From contig NW_020167520.1 of NCBI RefSeq assembly GCF_001641265.1, positions 1,054,001 to 1,118,000 of the forward strand: a stretch of 64,000 bases of DNA. Reading direction: 5' to 3'. Below are positions 21,542 through 32,698 of the stretch, piece after piece. Source of the stretch: Pseudogymnoascus destructans. Its lineage: Eukaryota; Ascomycota; Leotiomycetes; Thelebolales; Thelebolaceae. The first letter of the stretch is position 1. Each line of letters opens with the position of its first letter. The position numbers and the translations under genes are program-made. The notes under the pieces are model-generated. The model saw only the letters and a list, made by a program, of their open reading frames with translations, did no database searches and was not told the origin of the DNA.

Positions 21542-23216
21542 ACGTAGTTCACAAGCGACCTGTCATCTTAAGCAACCTGTCATATTTTTCTTAGCATTGT
21601 ACAAAATTATAAAAATTTCTTAATAATTAACTAATTAAATTATTCTAACTCTTCAGCATTTAAATCATTAGATGTATCTACAGTATTTGGACAAGTACGT
21701 ACGTTATGACTAGTTTGTTTGCAACATCTATAACAACGTTTTTGCAGCTTAGTTTACTTCATACAACTCCTACTTTCTCACAAATCAGCTTGTAGTTGTA
21801 TATTAGCCTCTCTTTGAGCCTCTAAGACTTAGACAGCTTTGACAGTAATTGCTCCTCCTTCTTGTAATCAATGTTTTTTAATACGACGACGTCAACTAAG
21901 CAAATGATTTGCTTTGCGAATGTAATGGTGGATGCACCAGATGTGAGAATCTAGCCACCCAAGGAAAGGGATGATTTTACTAAGACAACACACTGTCTTA
22001 GGAAACAGAGCCAAAGGGTTGTAGCTTAGACTATTCCACAATGCACCAATCAGGTGTATGATGTAGTGGAGTGGTTTAGACAAGTTGTAACAAATGTTGA
22101 GTCTGAGAACTCAGGGATAAGTCAGAGGTTAGCACCTCACTGACTTTTCAGAAACAAGGAATAACAAGATCAATGCTTGGAAGCTTGGAAAAGACGTGGA
22201 AGTATGTGATAGTCAATTTACTGTATTGTCTGCTTGCCCTTTCTTAAGGAAAGGGCAATCCTATTTATGCTAAAGGAGTGTAGTTCTCTCATTTTCCAAG
22301 ACTTTCCATGACTAACCAGGCTTGGTAACTGTAGTCGACGTAAGAGAATCCCATAGAACCATCTCCTAGGTTCCTAGCCTATAGGAAGTGAAAGGAGATC
22401 CAAGGTCAGAGTACCCCTATAGACAAATTATGTCATAACTTAACCAATCTTGTGGGTAACTAAGGAGCGATGATGTGTAATGAATCATAGAGGGTTGTAG
22501 AAGCTTTTAGAGCTATCGTTCATGTTCCTAGGCCTCTAGTTGATAGAGATATGTCATGTGTAGTATTAGCCCAGTAACTAAGGAGTGATGACGTGTAATG
22601 AATCATAGAGGGTTGTAGAGATATGCTATGTGGTAGTATTGGTCTTGTTGTTGGTGTGATAAGCCAAAATATGTATAGTGACTTGTAGGTTTGAGGAGGA
22701 GATTTCTAAGTTTGCTCTTGAGTTGATAGCAAACTGAGTGCAACGAATATCAGTATGACAGCGAAGTGTAACATTTTCTTCTTGCAATAACGTCAATTTG
22801 TGTATTGCACTTACTGCACCCTTTGCAACCTAATTAATGCTTTGTAAAAGCGAAGTTGGCGAACTATTCCGATGTCGTACAATCCGCTCCTTAAGGTATG
22901 CTGATTAAGATTGTGTCTCAAGTACATTACGTAGAGTTTTAGGTTCCTAGATCACAGGTAGAGTTGGCATAGGCGTTGGCGTATGAAGTCGAACGACAAG
23001 CTTTGAAATCACATAGTTCGGATCATACAGAACAAGCCCTATAGCACGAAATCCTGCTCGAATGTTTGATTCAATCATTGTCATAGGAAACGCTGTATAA
23101 AAGGCAGGGAAGAAATCTTTTTTTAAGATGTGTGTAATATGCATGCGCATTAACTTCTCGATCTCAGTTCCATACGAATGCTTACTCACCTTACAAGATG
23201 AGTGGTGACAGGACAC
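21542..23216 (-). mobile_element. mutated Fot1-like element split by a solo LTR
   Basis: The left end reads ACGTAGTTCACAAGCGA after a TA (21540-21541), the same terminus as the element at 53007-54729. Sequence from 21542 to 21920 and from 22761 to 23216 aligns with 53007-53390 and onwards (transposase C-terminus), with many C-to-T and G-to-A differences. The C-terminal zinc-knuckle-like motif is still readable near 21700-21740. The segment 23040-23216 is missing from the 53-kb copy, so this remnant preserves sequence lost there. The N-terminal half and right terminal repeat are absent, replaced by a Tc1-like remnant. The solo LTR sits at 21921-22760. Confidence 0.8.
21921..22760 (-). repeat. 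solo LTR, copy B, with 5-bp duplication
   Basis: Reverse-orientation copy of the 18974-19861 LTR: ends TGTAATGGTGG...CAGTATGACA, 840 bp. It is flanked by GCGAA at 21916-21920 and 22761-22765, a perfect 5-bp target duplication. It interrupts the Fot1-like element at 21542-23216, so it is younger than that element. Confidence 0.88.
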
Positions 23217-24230
23217 TCCCTAGTCTAGCCGCCTAACAAAACAAACAGCTGAAGCGACAGAGGGAGTTGTCTGTGAACTGACTGTTATAGAAGGGAGAAA
23301 ACTTGTGCTGATATTGCAGGAGAACTTAGCTTGCAAGGTATCGACATCTCCTCTATGATGATATAGAGGGTTTTAAGGACTGCTAGCTTCTAGAAAACGA
23401 AACTGACGAGGAAGCCTAGTTGACAAAGAAGATAAGGGTGGAGAGATTAAAATGGTACCTCAACCATTAGCACTAGACACTTAAGGATTAGAAAAATGTA
23501 ATATAGTTAGACAAGACATCTATGGTACTAATCATAGACAGGGAGGTACAGATATAGAGAAAGGCAGATGAGGCATTTTTACAGAGTTGCATAGGGAACG
23601 GTAGAAAGGATACTCAGAATTTATGTTTTGGGGATGTTTTACTTACGACAAGAAAGGGCCCTGTCATTGTTAGATCCTAGAGACAGAAAAAGAACGAGAC
23701 GCTATAGAAGTTGAAATACATGCAATGAATAAAGAGTTAGAACCAATTTTATGAAGAATGGGAATTATCAAATGGGATATGCTGAATATCTTTATGCAAT
23801 CTTCCTAGTACAAAGCCGCTATAGAGATGGAAAAAAAAAGAATGGGAAGTTAAGACCATCTAGATACTGTTATACAAGAAGGCAACGCTCCATTACACAA
23901 TCATTATATTTAGTAGCGAGTATTTGAATTACATGGCATTGATCGCCTCTTCTAGTGCGCTAATTTTCATCCATAGCTAACACGGCTCGATGACATTTAA
24001 ATCTAGAGAGTTAGCACTACAAGGGGCGGCACTAAAAAGTCGACTAGATGCAATACAAGCTTAGGAGACCTGTTAGGAAGATCTTCCTTAGTCGCAAATC
24101 CAAGCCTAGGTCGAGAGGATTCCTCGACATATCTAGAAAGTCATCGAGCTAGAAGGCGGAAATGAGTACAAGGAGGGGCGAGAAGAACACTGATTTCATA
24201 ACTATGCACAGAACTAAATTGTGAGCTCTG
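23217..24230 (+). pseudogene. Tc1/mariner-like DDE_3 transposase remnant
   Basis: Plus-strand pieces in shifting frames read FWGCFTYDKKGPCH near 23625-23665, EIHAMNKELEP near 23720, NAPLHNHYI near 23890, FELHGIDRL near 23930, and VIELEGGNEYKEGREEH near 24140-24195. This order is that of fungal Tc1-type transposases with a DDE_3 domain. Stops and frame changes throughout show it is inactive. Terminal repeats were not identified. Confidence 0.72.
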
Positions 24231-24808
24231 GCGTTTCCTAGCGTGGGACAAAACTTTTGAACGCTTCCTCCGTACAAATACATGTCATCCTAATTGGGTC
24301 GTTTATTACGCTTGCGGTTTTATTGTTGCCTTTATGCTCCAGTTGACCGACACATGGTCAAGCACGGGATTTGATAGCATCACGTATGAAACGCAAATTT
24401 CATTGTCGGTTTCTCTCCTAAACGCCACATACATTCCGAACGCGAATAAATATGATAATATCCCTTATTCTTTTGAACAGTCGGCGTTGTTTAGGCTTTA
24501 AGCCAATGAGAAGCTTTCCATGGTCGAATGAATAAACTACCATTGTTGAAACCAACAAGGAGACAACGTGTGAAAGGAACCAATGGACCTCAGACATTTC
24601 GCTCCCCTCTGAAACGGATACAATGTGTTTATGTTCTCTTTATTTTAAGGTTGCATATATAGTCCTGAAAAAATCGAGGACTTCTCTCAAAATAACAAGC
24701 TACACCTCCAGCACACACCAGCACACAAGGGCCAAATTACCTGACGTAAAAGCAAGCCGGACTTGCAACTAGCACATCAAGTACAGGTACTTTTGTTCCA
24801 TCCCAAGA
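24231..24808. other. intergenic, no gene recognised
   Basis: Nothing convincing. The segment ending at 24808 is the presumed promoter of the amidoligase remnant. Confidence 0.4.
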
Positions 24809-25890
24809 ATGACGACTCCACTAACCTTCGGCGTAGAGCTGGAGTTTGCTGTCGCCAGCACCCATCTTAACAACAACGACCCCCACCCCGCCCACCCAGG
24901 CCGCATCCATTTTGCGCGGCCCGAGCAGCGCCGTCTCACTCCTGACTCGGAACAGCGTGCCAGAGTCCATGAAGCTATTTATGTCGCTTTGCACACTGCC
25001 GGTCTTCCGATGGGCCCCCAGCCAATCTTCGATTACATGACCTGGTTCGTAACCGATGACCTGACCATCGATCCTCCGCACAGAAATGCGCCCTGTAACA
25101 GCGCAGTCTACCGCTGGCACTCTGCTGAAGTTATCTCGCCGGCATTATACTTCCGCCCCGAGTCACTAACCCAAATCCGCGCCGCCTGCGCAACTATCTC
25201 CACCGAGTTCCGTGTGGCAGCCACAAGAACTACAGGATTACATGTCCACGTCGGAGATGGCGCGGACAGCTGCAGACACTATTTCCTCCTCACCGCCACA
25301 GCCAAACTTGGTGTATGCCCCTGCGCGTCGACTCGATGTACGCATGGCTTCATCCTAAATGGACCATTAGCACCCTTCTTGAGGACCTATTCAGCTCTAA
25401 ATTTGGTACCGTTGAAGCTCTCGTGCGCGAATTTCAAGTCTGCGGTGGAGATCGGTGTGCTGTTGAATTTTCTAACCTAGATGACCCTATGGTCGCCATC
25501 AAGCAGACGATCGAGTTCAGGGCTCATCCTGGGACGCTGGATGGGGATGATGTGGTTATGTGGGTGAAAACTGTGGTAGGGCTTGTGCAGTGGGCTCGAG
25601 AAGCTCATTCGAACCAGCTTATGTCCCTTATGGCGTACGTCGAGGCGGGAAATGATGAGTTTAGTATTACAAGCTTACTGGAGATGTTGGGTTTACCTGA
25701 GCAGGCGGAGTTTTACAAGGGAAAATTGCATCCGCTTAAAGTGGCGGAAGAGAATGCTGGCAGAGAATATGAGATCCAAGATCTCGCAAGGCCAAGAACG
25801 GACATCTTGGAAGCGTTTGGAATTGGTGCTGATGGGGTAGCGACGAGGGATAATTGGGGGAAGGATCTAATTTTTGACCCATATTACTGA
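24809..25890 (+). pseudogene. amidoligase-family protein, internally deleted
   Basis: The frame from ATG 24809 begins MTTPLTFGVELEFAVAS, the typical start of the amidoligase (COOH-NH2 ligase, glutamine-synthetase-like fold) family. It continues through VYRWHSAEVISPAL to GLHVHVGDGADS near 25230-25270. From about 25315 a second frame carries the C-terminal half, GGDRCAVEFSNL and then KQTIEFRAHPGTLDGDDVV, ending at 25890. The usual stretch of about 100 residues after HVHVGDGA is missing and the frame changes across the gap; no GT..AG pair restoring both was found. I therefore read it as a gene with an internal deletion. An unusual intron or a real short protein cannot be fully excluded. Family members are thought to form amide bonds in modified peptides or proteins; the fungal substrate is unknown. 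Confidence 0.68.
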
Positions 25891-28430
25891 ATCCTGGCGC
25901 TTCAAGAGAGTATGGACAGAGGTAGGTTAGCAAGTGAGTCAGCATCAGGCAAGTTATTTTATACTGTTTTCCCCCATTTCACATTTTCCGCAGTTTCTAA
26001 ATAAAATAATTGCGTATTGAGTAAAAACAAACAAAATCGAGGAGATTCCCATACATATTAAAAATGCATTATTCTATTCAATAAGGTCACTAATAGGCGA
26101 TTTTTTAAGATTACTAGACATAATGTAACGGGGTGCCGCCGTTATAGGACATGTGGTATATAAAGCGTGTTACGCGTATTCCGGGCGAGCCGGAACACTG
26201 TAGTCTTTTTGGCTCAGTGGGATGTAGCGCGAGCGTAACCGTACATCATTACACATAAACACCGATCAAATACTTTACTACCGCATCTAGACCAAGCAAT
26301 TTTTTAAATAGGCGTGTTAAATGTTGTACATGGCCATAACTTGGGCAACTTTGTCGAGGGTTGTCTGGTGGTGTTTTGGGGCAGCAATAGTTACGGCTGC
26401 TACGGCAGAGAAGACTGCGAATACTTTTCTCTTCATCTTTAGAGACGAAACTGTTGAGATGTGGTTTTTTGGCAGTCTTATGGGCTTGTATCCTTGCTTA
26501 TTTTAGAAGTTCAGATAGTAGACCGTGGGGGGAAGGATTGGTAATTATAGTTCTGGGGAACCAAAATACGGGAGAGTCCGATAATGATTTCTGGAAGCCC
26601 TCAACGGCTCCACTACAGACTGCAATGATGTGATGGAATTGCAGTAAAATAAGCGCTGGTAGGACGGGGTAGAAGGACAGACATTGCATGCCACAAACAG
26701 CCTGCGTCTTCCTGCAATTGGAACATCAATCAATCGTTTTACTAACCGGTTTCAGCTACTGGTAAGAGGGGGTCTTCAGCAGCACTGTCTACGAGACAGG
26801 CCCCTATGAAGGGTCTTCTTTTGTCTTCTCTGCTTCTTGCTTATTGTTCACTGTAATACATAATAGTTATCCTTATTGGAAGCTGTGGTTGCTGTTGAGT
26901 AAAACAGGAGACGTAAGGCCACCGAGCACAGTGACAGTGTGGTGGACCGTATTGGAGCGGGGAAGAGAGGTTCGTGCTTTCCAGTGCCATATCCGTGGTT
27001 CCTACGAATCGAATACGCATACTCAGGATGAAGTCTCAAAATAAAACAGGCCTGTATCCAAACGAGGTTGTGATATGGTGAACGGCTCTCTACATTATGC
27101 ATGCAGTTCGACTGTGAGATACAACGGCCTCTGTAAGCCTGTCGGAAATATTCGTGTTACAGTGTTTGTGATAGCTGAAGCTGTGGGGAAGGAGGTCTAT
27201 GCAGACCGCTACTATCGGAAGTCCAAGTTCTCGACGGGCTCTTAATCCTTCAAGATGTACGAGGGTGCAAGTTACCGATATAGTCTTCACCTACTCGGGC
27301 GTCGATTTATCTTCTAGCACTGAGTGAGACATAGTCATACTGGGTAATCATTTGGCTCTTTGTGAATTCAGGTATTGTTGCTGCTGTTGTCGTTGTTGTT
27401 GTTGTCGTTGTCTGAGACAATTGCATTTTGATTCATTTCAAAGTGGTGGTTAAGGTCAGGGTCTCAAAGCGTTGCCCTTTATCGTGATGCTTTATGACTG
27501 GGGAATTTGCAGAGAGGTGGGCTCAGGTTGGTGGGACATAACAGCCTCTGAGCCGTGAGGAATGATCGTGGGGCATGATTGTGGGAAGTGGATTCGCGCG
27601 GGGTGCATGTTCCCTATTCCGCAGGCAGATTCTCTACTCTCTGTGTCCTCTCCTTGATTACTGAAGACGAGTTTTGCCCGGTCAGCCACCTTTCGCAACC
27701 GGCAGCAGTCTCTTCCCTTCTCGCGCCAACTGCCAGACGGCTCAACCAGAGGTAGCCATGAATCACTTGACCATTGTCTGAGCTCAGCAAGTGGGTTGGT
27801 TAGCAGGTGCATCTTCAACCGATCGCACGGGATCCTGTACAACAGCCCGAATGTTACACACATCCGCATCTGAAACCAACCCCAAGGTCGGCAGGGAACC
27901 TGGGAATCCTTTCGACGTTGGTATGTCGTGGAGCTTGGGGTTGCCGTACACGCATAGTCAAGGAGCCATAGTGGGGCAAGATCGGCAAGTTCGAAGTGAT
28001 GGGATAAGGATAAGGTCCAGTGAGGACAGAAGGCGTTTTCCGAATCGATTATGTACCAACAGAATCTAAAAACATCTTCATGATGAGGCTTCGTGCATAT
28101 TCCGAGAGACTTCTCTATTTGAAGCGGGGGCCGCTGGTGTGTACAGGGAGAAACGAATAAAAGGCATTCGCGCAAAGAGAAACGGTGTAAAACCAAGAAA
28201 GTTGCAGACAAAATGGAACCAGTGTATAGTGTATGGGTTTTTCAGCTGGATAAAACTTACCGTAACTCTCAAGTCATATCGCATCACATAATCCACATAT
28301 TTTCGCATCATAACTGCAATTGTGAAGCCCTTTGCATTCATGAAAGTACACCTAAGTAATCCTTGAATGCAATAATCTGATGCAGATCCACAACCAGACT
28401 TGCAAAAACACCATGCCCATACCCTCACAT
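25891..28430. other. 2.5-kb region without a recognisable gene
   Basis: Several open frames of 60-240 codons exist, the longest on the minus strand at 27492-28211 (239 codons). None has a recognisable motif, and the composition (many Cys, His, Trp, Arg) is that of chance frames. 27372-27420 contains a GTT/GTC microsatellite. Near 26165-26200 a CCGGAACACTG end preceded by gcgtattccgggcgagcc resembles an hAT terminus but has no partner. Confidence 0.45.
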
Positions 28431-29284
28431 TTATTTCTTAGACGCAGCAGCCTCGTCAGCCTTGTCCTTCGCCCGCTTCTCACGCGCACCGGCGTATCTT
28501 TGCTCGCTCCTCGAGTCTCTGAGCTTTCTGTAAGCACCACCCTCAACGGCAGCTGGGACGTCGCTCTTCTTAATCTCGGTAACGGCAACAGCGGCAGCGT
28601 GGGGGAATGCGGCCTTGGTGCTCTTGGTGTACTCCTTCTGGGCGGCGGAGACCTCCTCCTTGGAGGCGTCTCCGGACTTGGCCTGGCCAGCCTTTCTTGG
28701 GAAAAGGATGAGGCGGGCACGGTAAGCCTTGAGGCGCTCGACGTTCAGGGTGACGGACTCGACGGAAAGGTTCTGGCGGCGGGTGTCGACGGAGATACCG
28801 ATGGTGCGTGCAAGCTTGCGTGGGATGGCGGCCTCCTAAAAAACAGTCAGATATCCGGTCTTCTTCACCTCGCGCGTCTGCGCTGCAAATTACCTTCAGC
28901 TCCTCAAGGGAAAAACCACGTCCGGCTCGGACACGGCGGTTGTACTTGACAGTTGGGCAGCGGACAATTGGTCTCAGCTTGTCCACTGGGCGAGGGGCAA
29001 CAGCGGCGGCCTTGGAGAGACGTGCATTGCGGCGTCTGAGCTTACGACCTGGCTATTGTGGGTGTTAGAACTTTTCCTGGTTTCGTCTTCCTTCGCCCCG
29101 ATCTTGTTTCGGGCATCGCAGAGGGTGTGAATGTACCTGGTCGAAGTGAACGCGAACCCGACGCTGCCAATCCTTGCGGAAATCTATCCATCAACAGTCA
29201 GTACCTGGGTCATTCGAAGCGCGCAATATTGCTGATGATGTTCTTACGGTTGTGCGGGATCTGCTGGTTGTGCTTGATGGCCAT
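28431..29284 (-). CDS. RPL13: 60S ribosomal protein eL13
   Basis: Four exons on the minus strand: 29248-29284, 29137-29183, 28894-29052 and 28431-28835, giving 215 aa (MAIKHNQQIPHNHFRKDWQR at the start). All introns are GT..AG and all frames join. Family signatures are GRKLRRRNARLSKA, VRCPTVKYNRRVRAGRGFSL, IPRKLARTIGISVD and the Lys/Ala-rich C-terminus ending ADEAAASKK. The protein is a structural component of the cytosolic large ribosomal subunit. The first exon has only 37 bases, a common layout for fungal ribosomal protein genes, where intron-rich 5' ends aid expression. It is intact and highly conserved, so it is certainly a working gene. Confidence 0.96.
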
Positions 29285-29957
29285 TTTGGTATCAAGTCGT
29301 TGCCGTTGTCGTTGGTCGTTGTCTTCGTGGGAGTTCCAAGTCGGAGGAAGAGGGAGCCACAAATTCGTGAAATCTCGACTGTGTGCGCCCTAAGCGAGAA
29401 ATTGCCCAAGCACAATTGTGATGTGGGTAGCGGGCAAGAATTCACGTGCCGCTTTTAGAGCACGGGCCACCGAACTTTTTTTTCGAATTTATTTTGGCAG
29501 ATCACGTGCAAATTGAAATGGTAGATGGAACTGTTTGTTGGTTCCTCAGGCTGCAAAACATCTTTCAGGCGCTAGCTAAAGTTTGCAGTGTTTGCACTTG
29601 CCACATTTCCCGATTGAGACTCGCTTAGTTCCTACCAGTTCAGTATAAATATCTGGCCTCCCCCCTTCGATAAACCTCTTCTTTTCTTCTTCATACTTAC
29701 CTTGTGATGGCCAGGATGCTCATGAATATCCTCGGCCCTAATGCGAGAGCTCCATTGCACATCGGGGACTCAAGCATCGGCCAATATCCTTCGGGGTCTT
29801 GGATCGCGGAATTTTTGATTGCACTCCCTTTGGGAACCCTTTTCATTGAGATCATGGCCTGATGCCTTGGCTTGAAGAAGAGCACCACAATCTTTTTCCG
29901 ACGTGCAAAATAAGAGAATTGAAACAAATTGTGCTTTTTATTCTAGTATAATGTATA
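29285..29957. other. intergenic; promoter of RPL13 and spacer
   Basis: The part next to 29284 should hold the RPL13 promoter. A minus-strand frame at 29697-29927 (76 codons) has no motif and is not called. A MITE begins at 29958. Confidence 0.4.
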
Positions 29958-30728
29958 ATCGTGGTGGTAAGCGATATGCGTTCGCGATAAATGTGGATGC
30001 GTTCACGACATTTTACATAGTAAATTAACTAAAATCGCAACTTCTTCATTTTCTATAGCTACTATTTTACGTCCTTTTTAGTAATTAACAACTTTATAAC
30101 TCTACAAAAGTTAAATGCTTCTAGTATAAGTAGCATTATATACATATATATTATCTATTAAATTTAGGAACGCTAAAGAACATTTAAGGTAACGTATTTC
30201 ATAGGCGAAGCGATCACTGAACTTCCCACCTACAATTGAGAAATTTACAAGATAATAACTCAACAACAACTTCATAATATATATTAAAAATGTATTTCTA
30301 GCCTTTCCTATTTAGTTGAATTTGTACCTAATCATTTAGGAATAATCTATTCAGTAGTTCTTAAGATATCACGTTTAGGCACTGAAATTTAGACTAGGTC
30401 TTTATATTTCCTAGTCTAATTGCTTTAAAGCTTAAAATAAAAAAATCTACGTGTATGTATAAGGATACACACACATTTTTAGAATATATTATGAAGTTGT
30501 TAAGTTCTTATCTTGTAAATTTCTCAATTTTAGGTGGGAAGTTCAGTGATCGCTTCGCCCAGGTGATCGCTTCGCCTGTGAAATACGTAGTTTATATACG
30601 TTTTTATTAAAAAAAATTCCACTACATTTCTATCTTTTATTACCTTTAGTCATTTTACATATAATTTACTATATAAAAGTACCTGTAAATTTTGGTAATC
30701 GCGAACGCACAGCGCTTACCACCACGAT
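29958..30728. mobile_element. MITE-like element with long TIRs (outer)
   Basis: Inverted ends ATCGTGGTGGTAAGCG... (29958 onward and reverse-complemented up to 30728) match over about 35 bp, including TGCGTTCGCGA. TA lies on both sides (29956-29957 and 30729-30730), as for Tc1-mariner-type insertions. It is AT-rich and has no coding capacity. It contains a second element at 30192-30588. Confidence 0.75.
30192..30588. mobile_element. MITE nested inside the outer MITE
   Basis: The left end is ACGTATTTCATAGGCGAAGC. The right end, reverse-complemented, is ACGTATTTCACAGGCGAAGC, with an extra short repeat of GGTGATCGCTTCGCC. Inverted similarity extends about 70 bp inward (ACTTCCCACCTA.AATTGAG, then AAATTTACAAGATAA). 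The left flank is TA, while the right flank reads AG and has probably mutated. The ACGTATTTCACA terminus resembles those of the Fot1-like elements ending at 6914 and 11992, suggesting mobilisation by that family. Confidence 0.72.
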
Positions 30729-31116
30729 TATATATATAGCTTCGTAATATCAGGCTGGTGCAATTTGGATGATCATAGTAGATCTGTGATGTTGGCACGT
30801 ACTCTCTGGTGAGGAAAATGCTATCGTATTCATGGTTTCTGCAAAGAACTATAACAGTAGTCGTGTTTGAGAGACCTTCATATGTCATATCCAGGCATGT
30901 CAGGGCCTCCCATCTGAATAAATTTGGGTCGTTCCTGGCCCAATCAACAAGGTTCCATCCCATCAATCGCCTGTGTCGTTGGAATACGCGGCGGCAAGGG
31001 GCAAGCGACATCTGAAGTATCCTCACTGCTATACCATGACGTTGCCGTGGTACCCCGCAACGCAATTCCTCTCTGGAGCGAGCTCGCACGACCAGATTGT
31101 CCATATCCAATTCCAT
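30655..31116 (-). CDS. hypothetical protein, 3' end formed by MITE
   Basis: A 153-codon frame starts at 31116 (MELDMDNLVVRARSREELRC). The first 120 residues look protein-like (GWNLVDWARNDPNLFRW, then VIVLCRNHEYDSIFLTREY), with no family I recognise. The last 27 codons lie inside the outer MITE terminal repeat (from about 30730), so the natural C-terminus has been replaced. It may be the remains of a gene truncated by the MITE insertion, or a chance frame. No introns or signal peptide are evident. Confidence 0.3.
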   Translation of the reverse strand: MELDMDNLVVRARSREELRCGVPRQRHGIAVRILQMSLAPCRRVFQRHRRLMGWNLVDWARNDPNLFRWEALTCLDMTYEGLSNTTTVIVLCRNHEYDSIFLTREYVPTSQIYYDHPNCTSLILRSYIYNRGGKRCAFAITKIYRYFYIVNYM

Positions 31117-31749
31117 AGCCTTTCAATACCTATTATTATTTTATGTATAGATTTAATATTATACCATCTATCAAGCAATTGGGCTTTCTACATTTTGAGA
31201 TTAAACCTAGGTACCATAGCTCAGTCTTCGTTTCGTGATCTCTGTTCTGCGAGGCTGAAAAGAGGGGTATTGCATGCACAAACAACAGATCTCGGTGGCA
31301 TGCTAAAGAAATACCACAGAGAGTTCAGAATAGCATAGATATTGTATATTGGTGTTTAAAATAATGGACGAAGCTCTGTTTAAATAAACTAGGGTTCTCT
31401 GTTCTGGAATATAAAATGTATATATGGAAATTTAATATTATTTGTAAAGAAATTAAATCCCTTTTTTTTCCCACATGTAAACCACATTGTAAGATTCACC
31501 CAACGGTAGGTACCAAACCACTTGAGTATGAATAGATACGTAATCAGAAGCAAATAAAGCCTACTATTCAGCCTGTAGCCGTGGGATTGAATGGGTACAA
31601 GCCCCAAAATGAAGCCCATGCGTTGTCATGATTCCCCACACGTGATGGGATAATATCGTCACCCCGCACACCGCCGCACTTAACACAGTACTCCCATATC
31701 CCAACATCAAACACCCTCACACCTAAACAGCTCCTGCACTACCGCAAAA
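31117..31749. other. intergenic; promoter region of SDO1
   Basis: No gene recognised. The 100 bases before 31750 are C/A-rich and probably form the 5' leader of the SBDS gene. Confidence 0.4.
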
Positions 31750-32698
31750 ATGCCCGTCGGAATCAAGACCGTGAGATCCGCTGTCCCTGCTACACATCTG
31801 GACACTGCCTAACTGTTTCCAGCCGTCGAACCAAATCAAACTCACAAACGTTTCGTTGGTGCGACTCAAGAAAGGCAAGAAGCGCTTCGAAATCGCATGC
31901 TACAAGAACAAAGTGCTCGAATGGCGCAACGGCATCGAAAAGAACCTCGATGAGGTCTTACAAATCCCGAACGTCTTCGTGAACGTGTCGAAGGGCGAGA
32001 CGGCGAAGAAGGAAGACCTGGCGAAGGCGTTCGGGAAGGACGTGAAGCAGGATGACATTATCTTGGAGATATTGAACAAGGGCGAGCTGCAGGTTGGCGA
32101 GAAGGAGCGCGCAGCGCAACTGGAGCGTGTCCACAACGAGATTGTTGATATTGTGGCGGGAAAGCTGGTTGACCCGAAGACAAAGAAGGTGTATACTACT
32201 GGGATGATCGAAAAGGCGCTGGATATGGTCAGCGCCGCTGGATCGCAGGAGAGGCAAGAGAAGAATGCTGCCGGAGCAGAGGCCCCTGCTGAAGGGGAAG
32301 AGAAGAAGCATCTGCCAACGTGGACTGGAGTCAATGCTACGAAGAACGCAAAGAGTCAGGCCCTGGAGGCTATTAAGGCCCTGGTGGCAAGGCAGCCCAT
32401 ACCAGTTGAGAGAGCCAGGATGAGCCTACGGATTACATGCCCGATGAAGGAGCTTAAGAATACGTTGAAGGGCCAGAAGGTCGGTGGAGAGGACGGAGAG
32501 AGGAAGATGACGGTTAAGGAAAAGATTCTGGAACTGGTCGAGCAGATCGAGAGACAAGAAGTTACCGGGAGTGAGTGGGAGCTTGTCGGTTTCGTGGAGC
32601 CAGGAGCATACAAGCTCCTGAGTGATCTTATTGGAAGCGAGACAAAGGGTGCTGGCAGGATCGAGGTTTTGGATATGGCAGTTAAACATGAAGATTGA
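31750..32698 (+). CDS. SDO1: ribosome maturation protein SBDS/Sdo1
   Basis: Two exons, 31750-31770 (seven codons, MPVGIKT) and 31823-32698, joined in phase 0 across a 52-nt intron with GTGAGA donor and TTTCCAG acceptor; 298 aa in total. Signatures are TNVSLVRLKKGKKRFEIACY, KNKVLEWRNGIEKNLDEVLQ and VFVNVSKGETAKKEDLAKAF, followed by the FYSH and helical domains and the C-terminal RNA-binding-like domain. Residues 150-175 form a fungal-type acidic Ala/Glu insertion. The protein works with the GTPase Efl1 to release eIF6 from nascent 60S subunits in the cytoplasm. It fits the surrounding ribosome-related genes, although they are not an operon. Confidence 0.95.

Noticed and set aside
26165..26205. 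hAT terminus (CAGTGTTCCGG, inverted)
   Set aside because: No partner terminus or 8-bp duplication was found nearby, so it is mentioned only as a resemblance.
27492..28211. 239-codon minus-strand frame
   Set aside because: No recognisable motif, composition of a chance frame, no intron signals. Not called as a gene.
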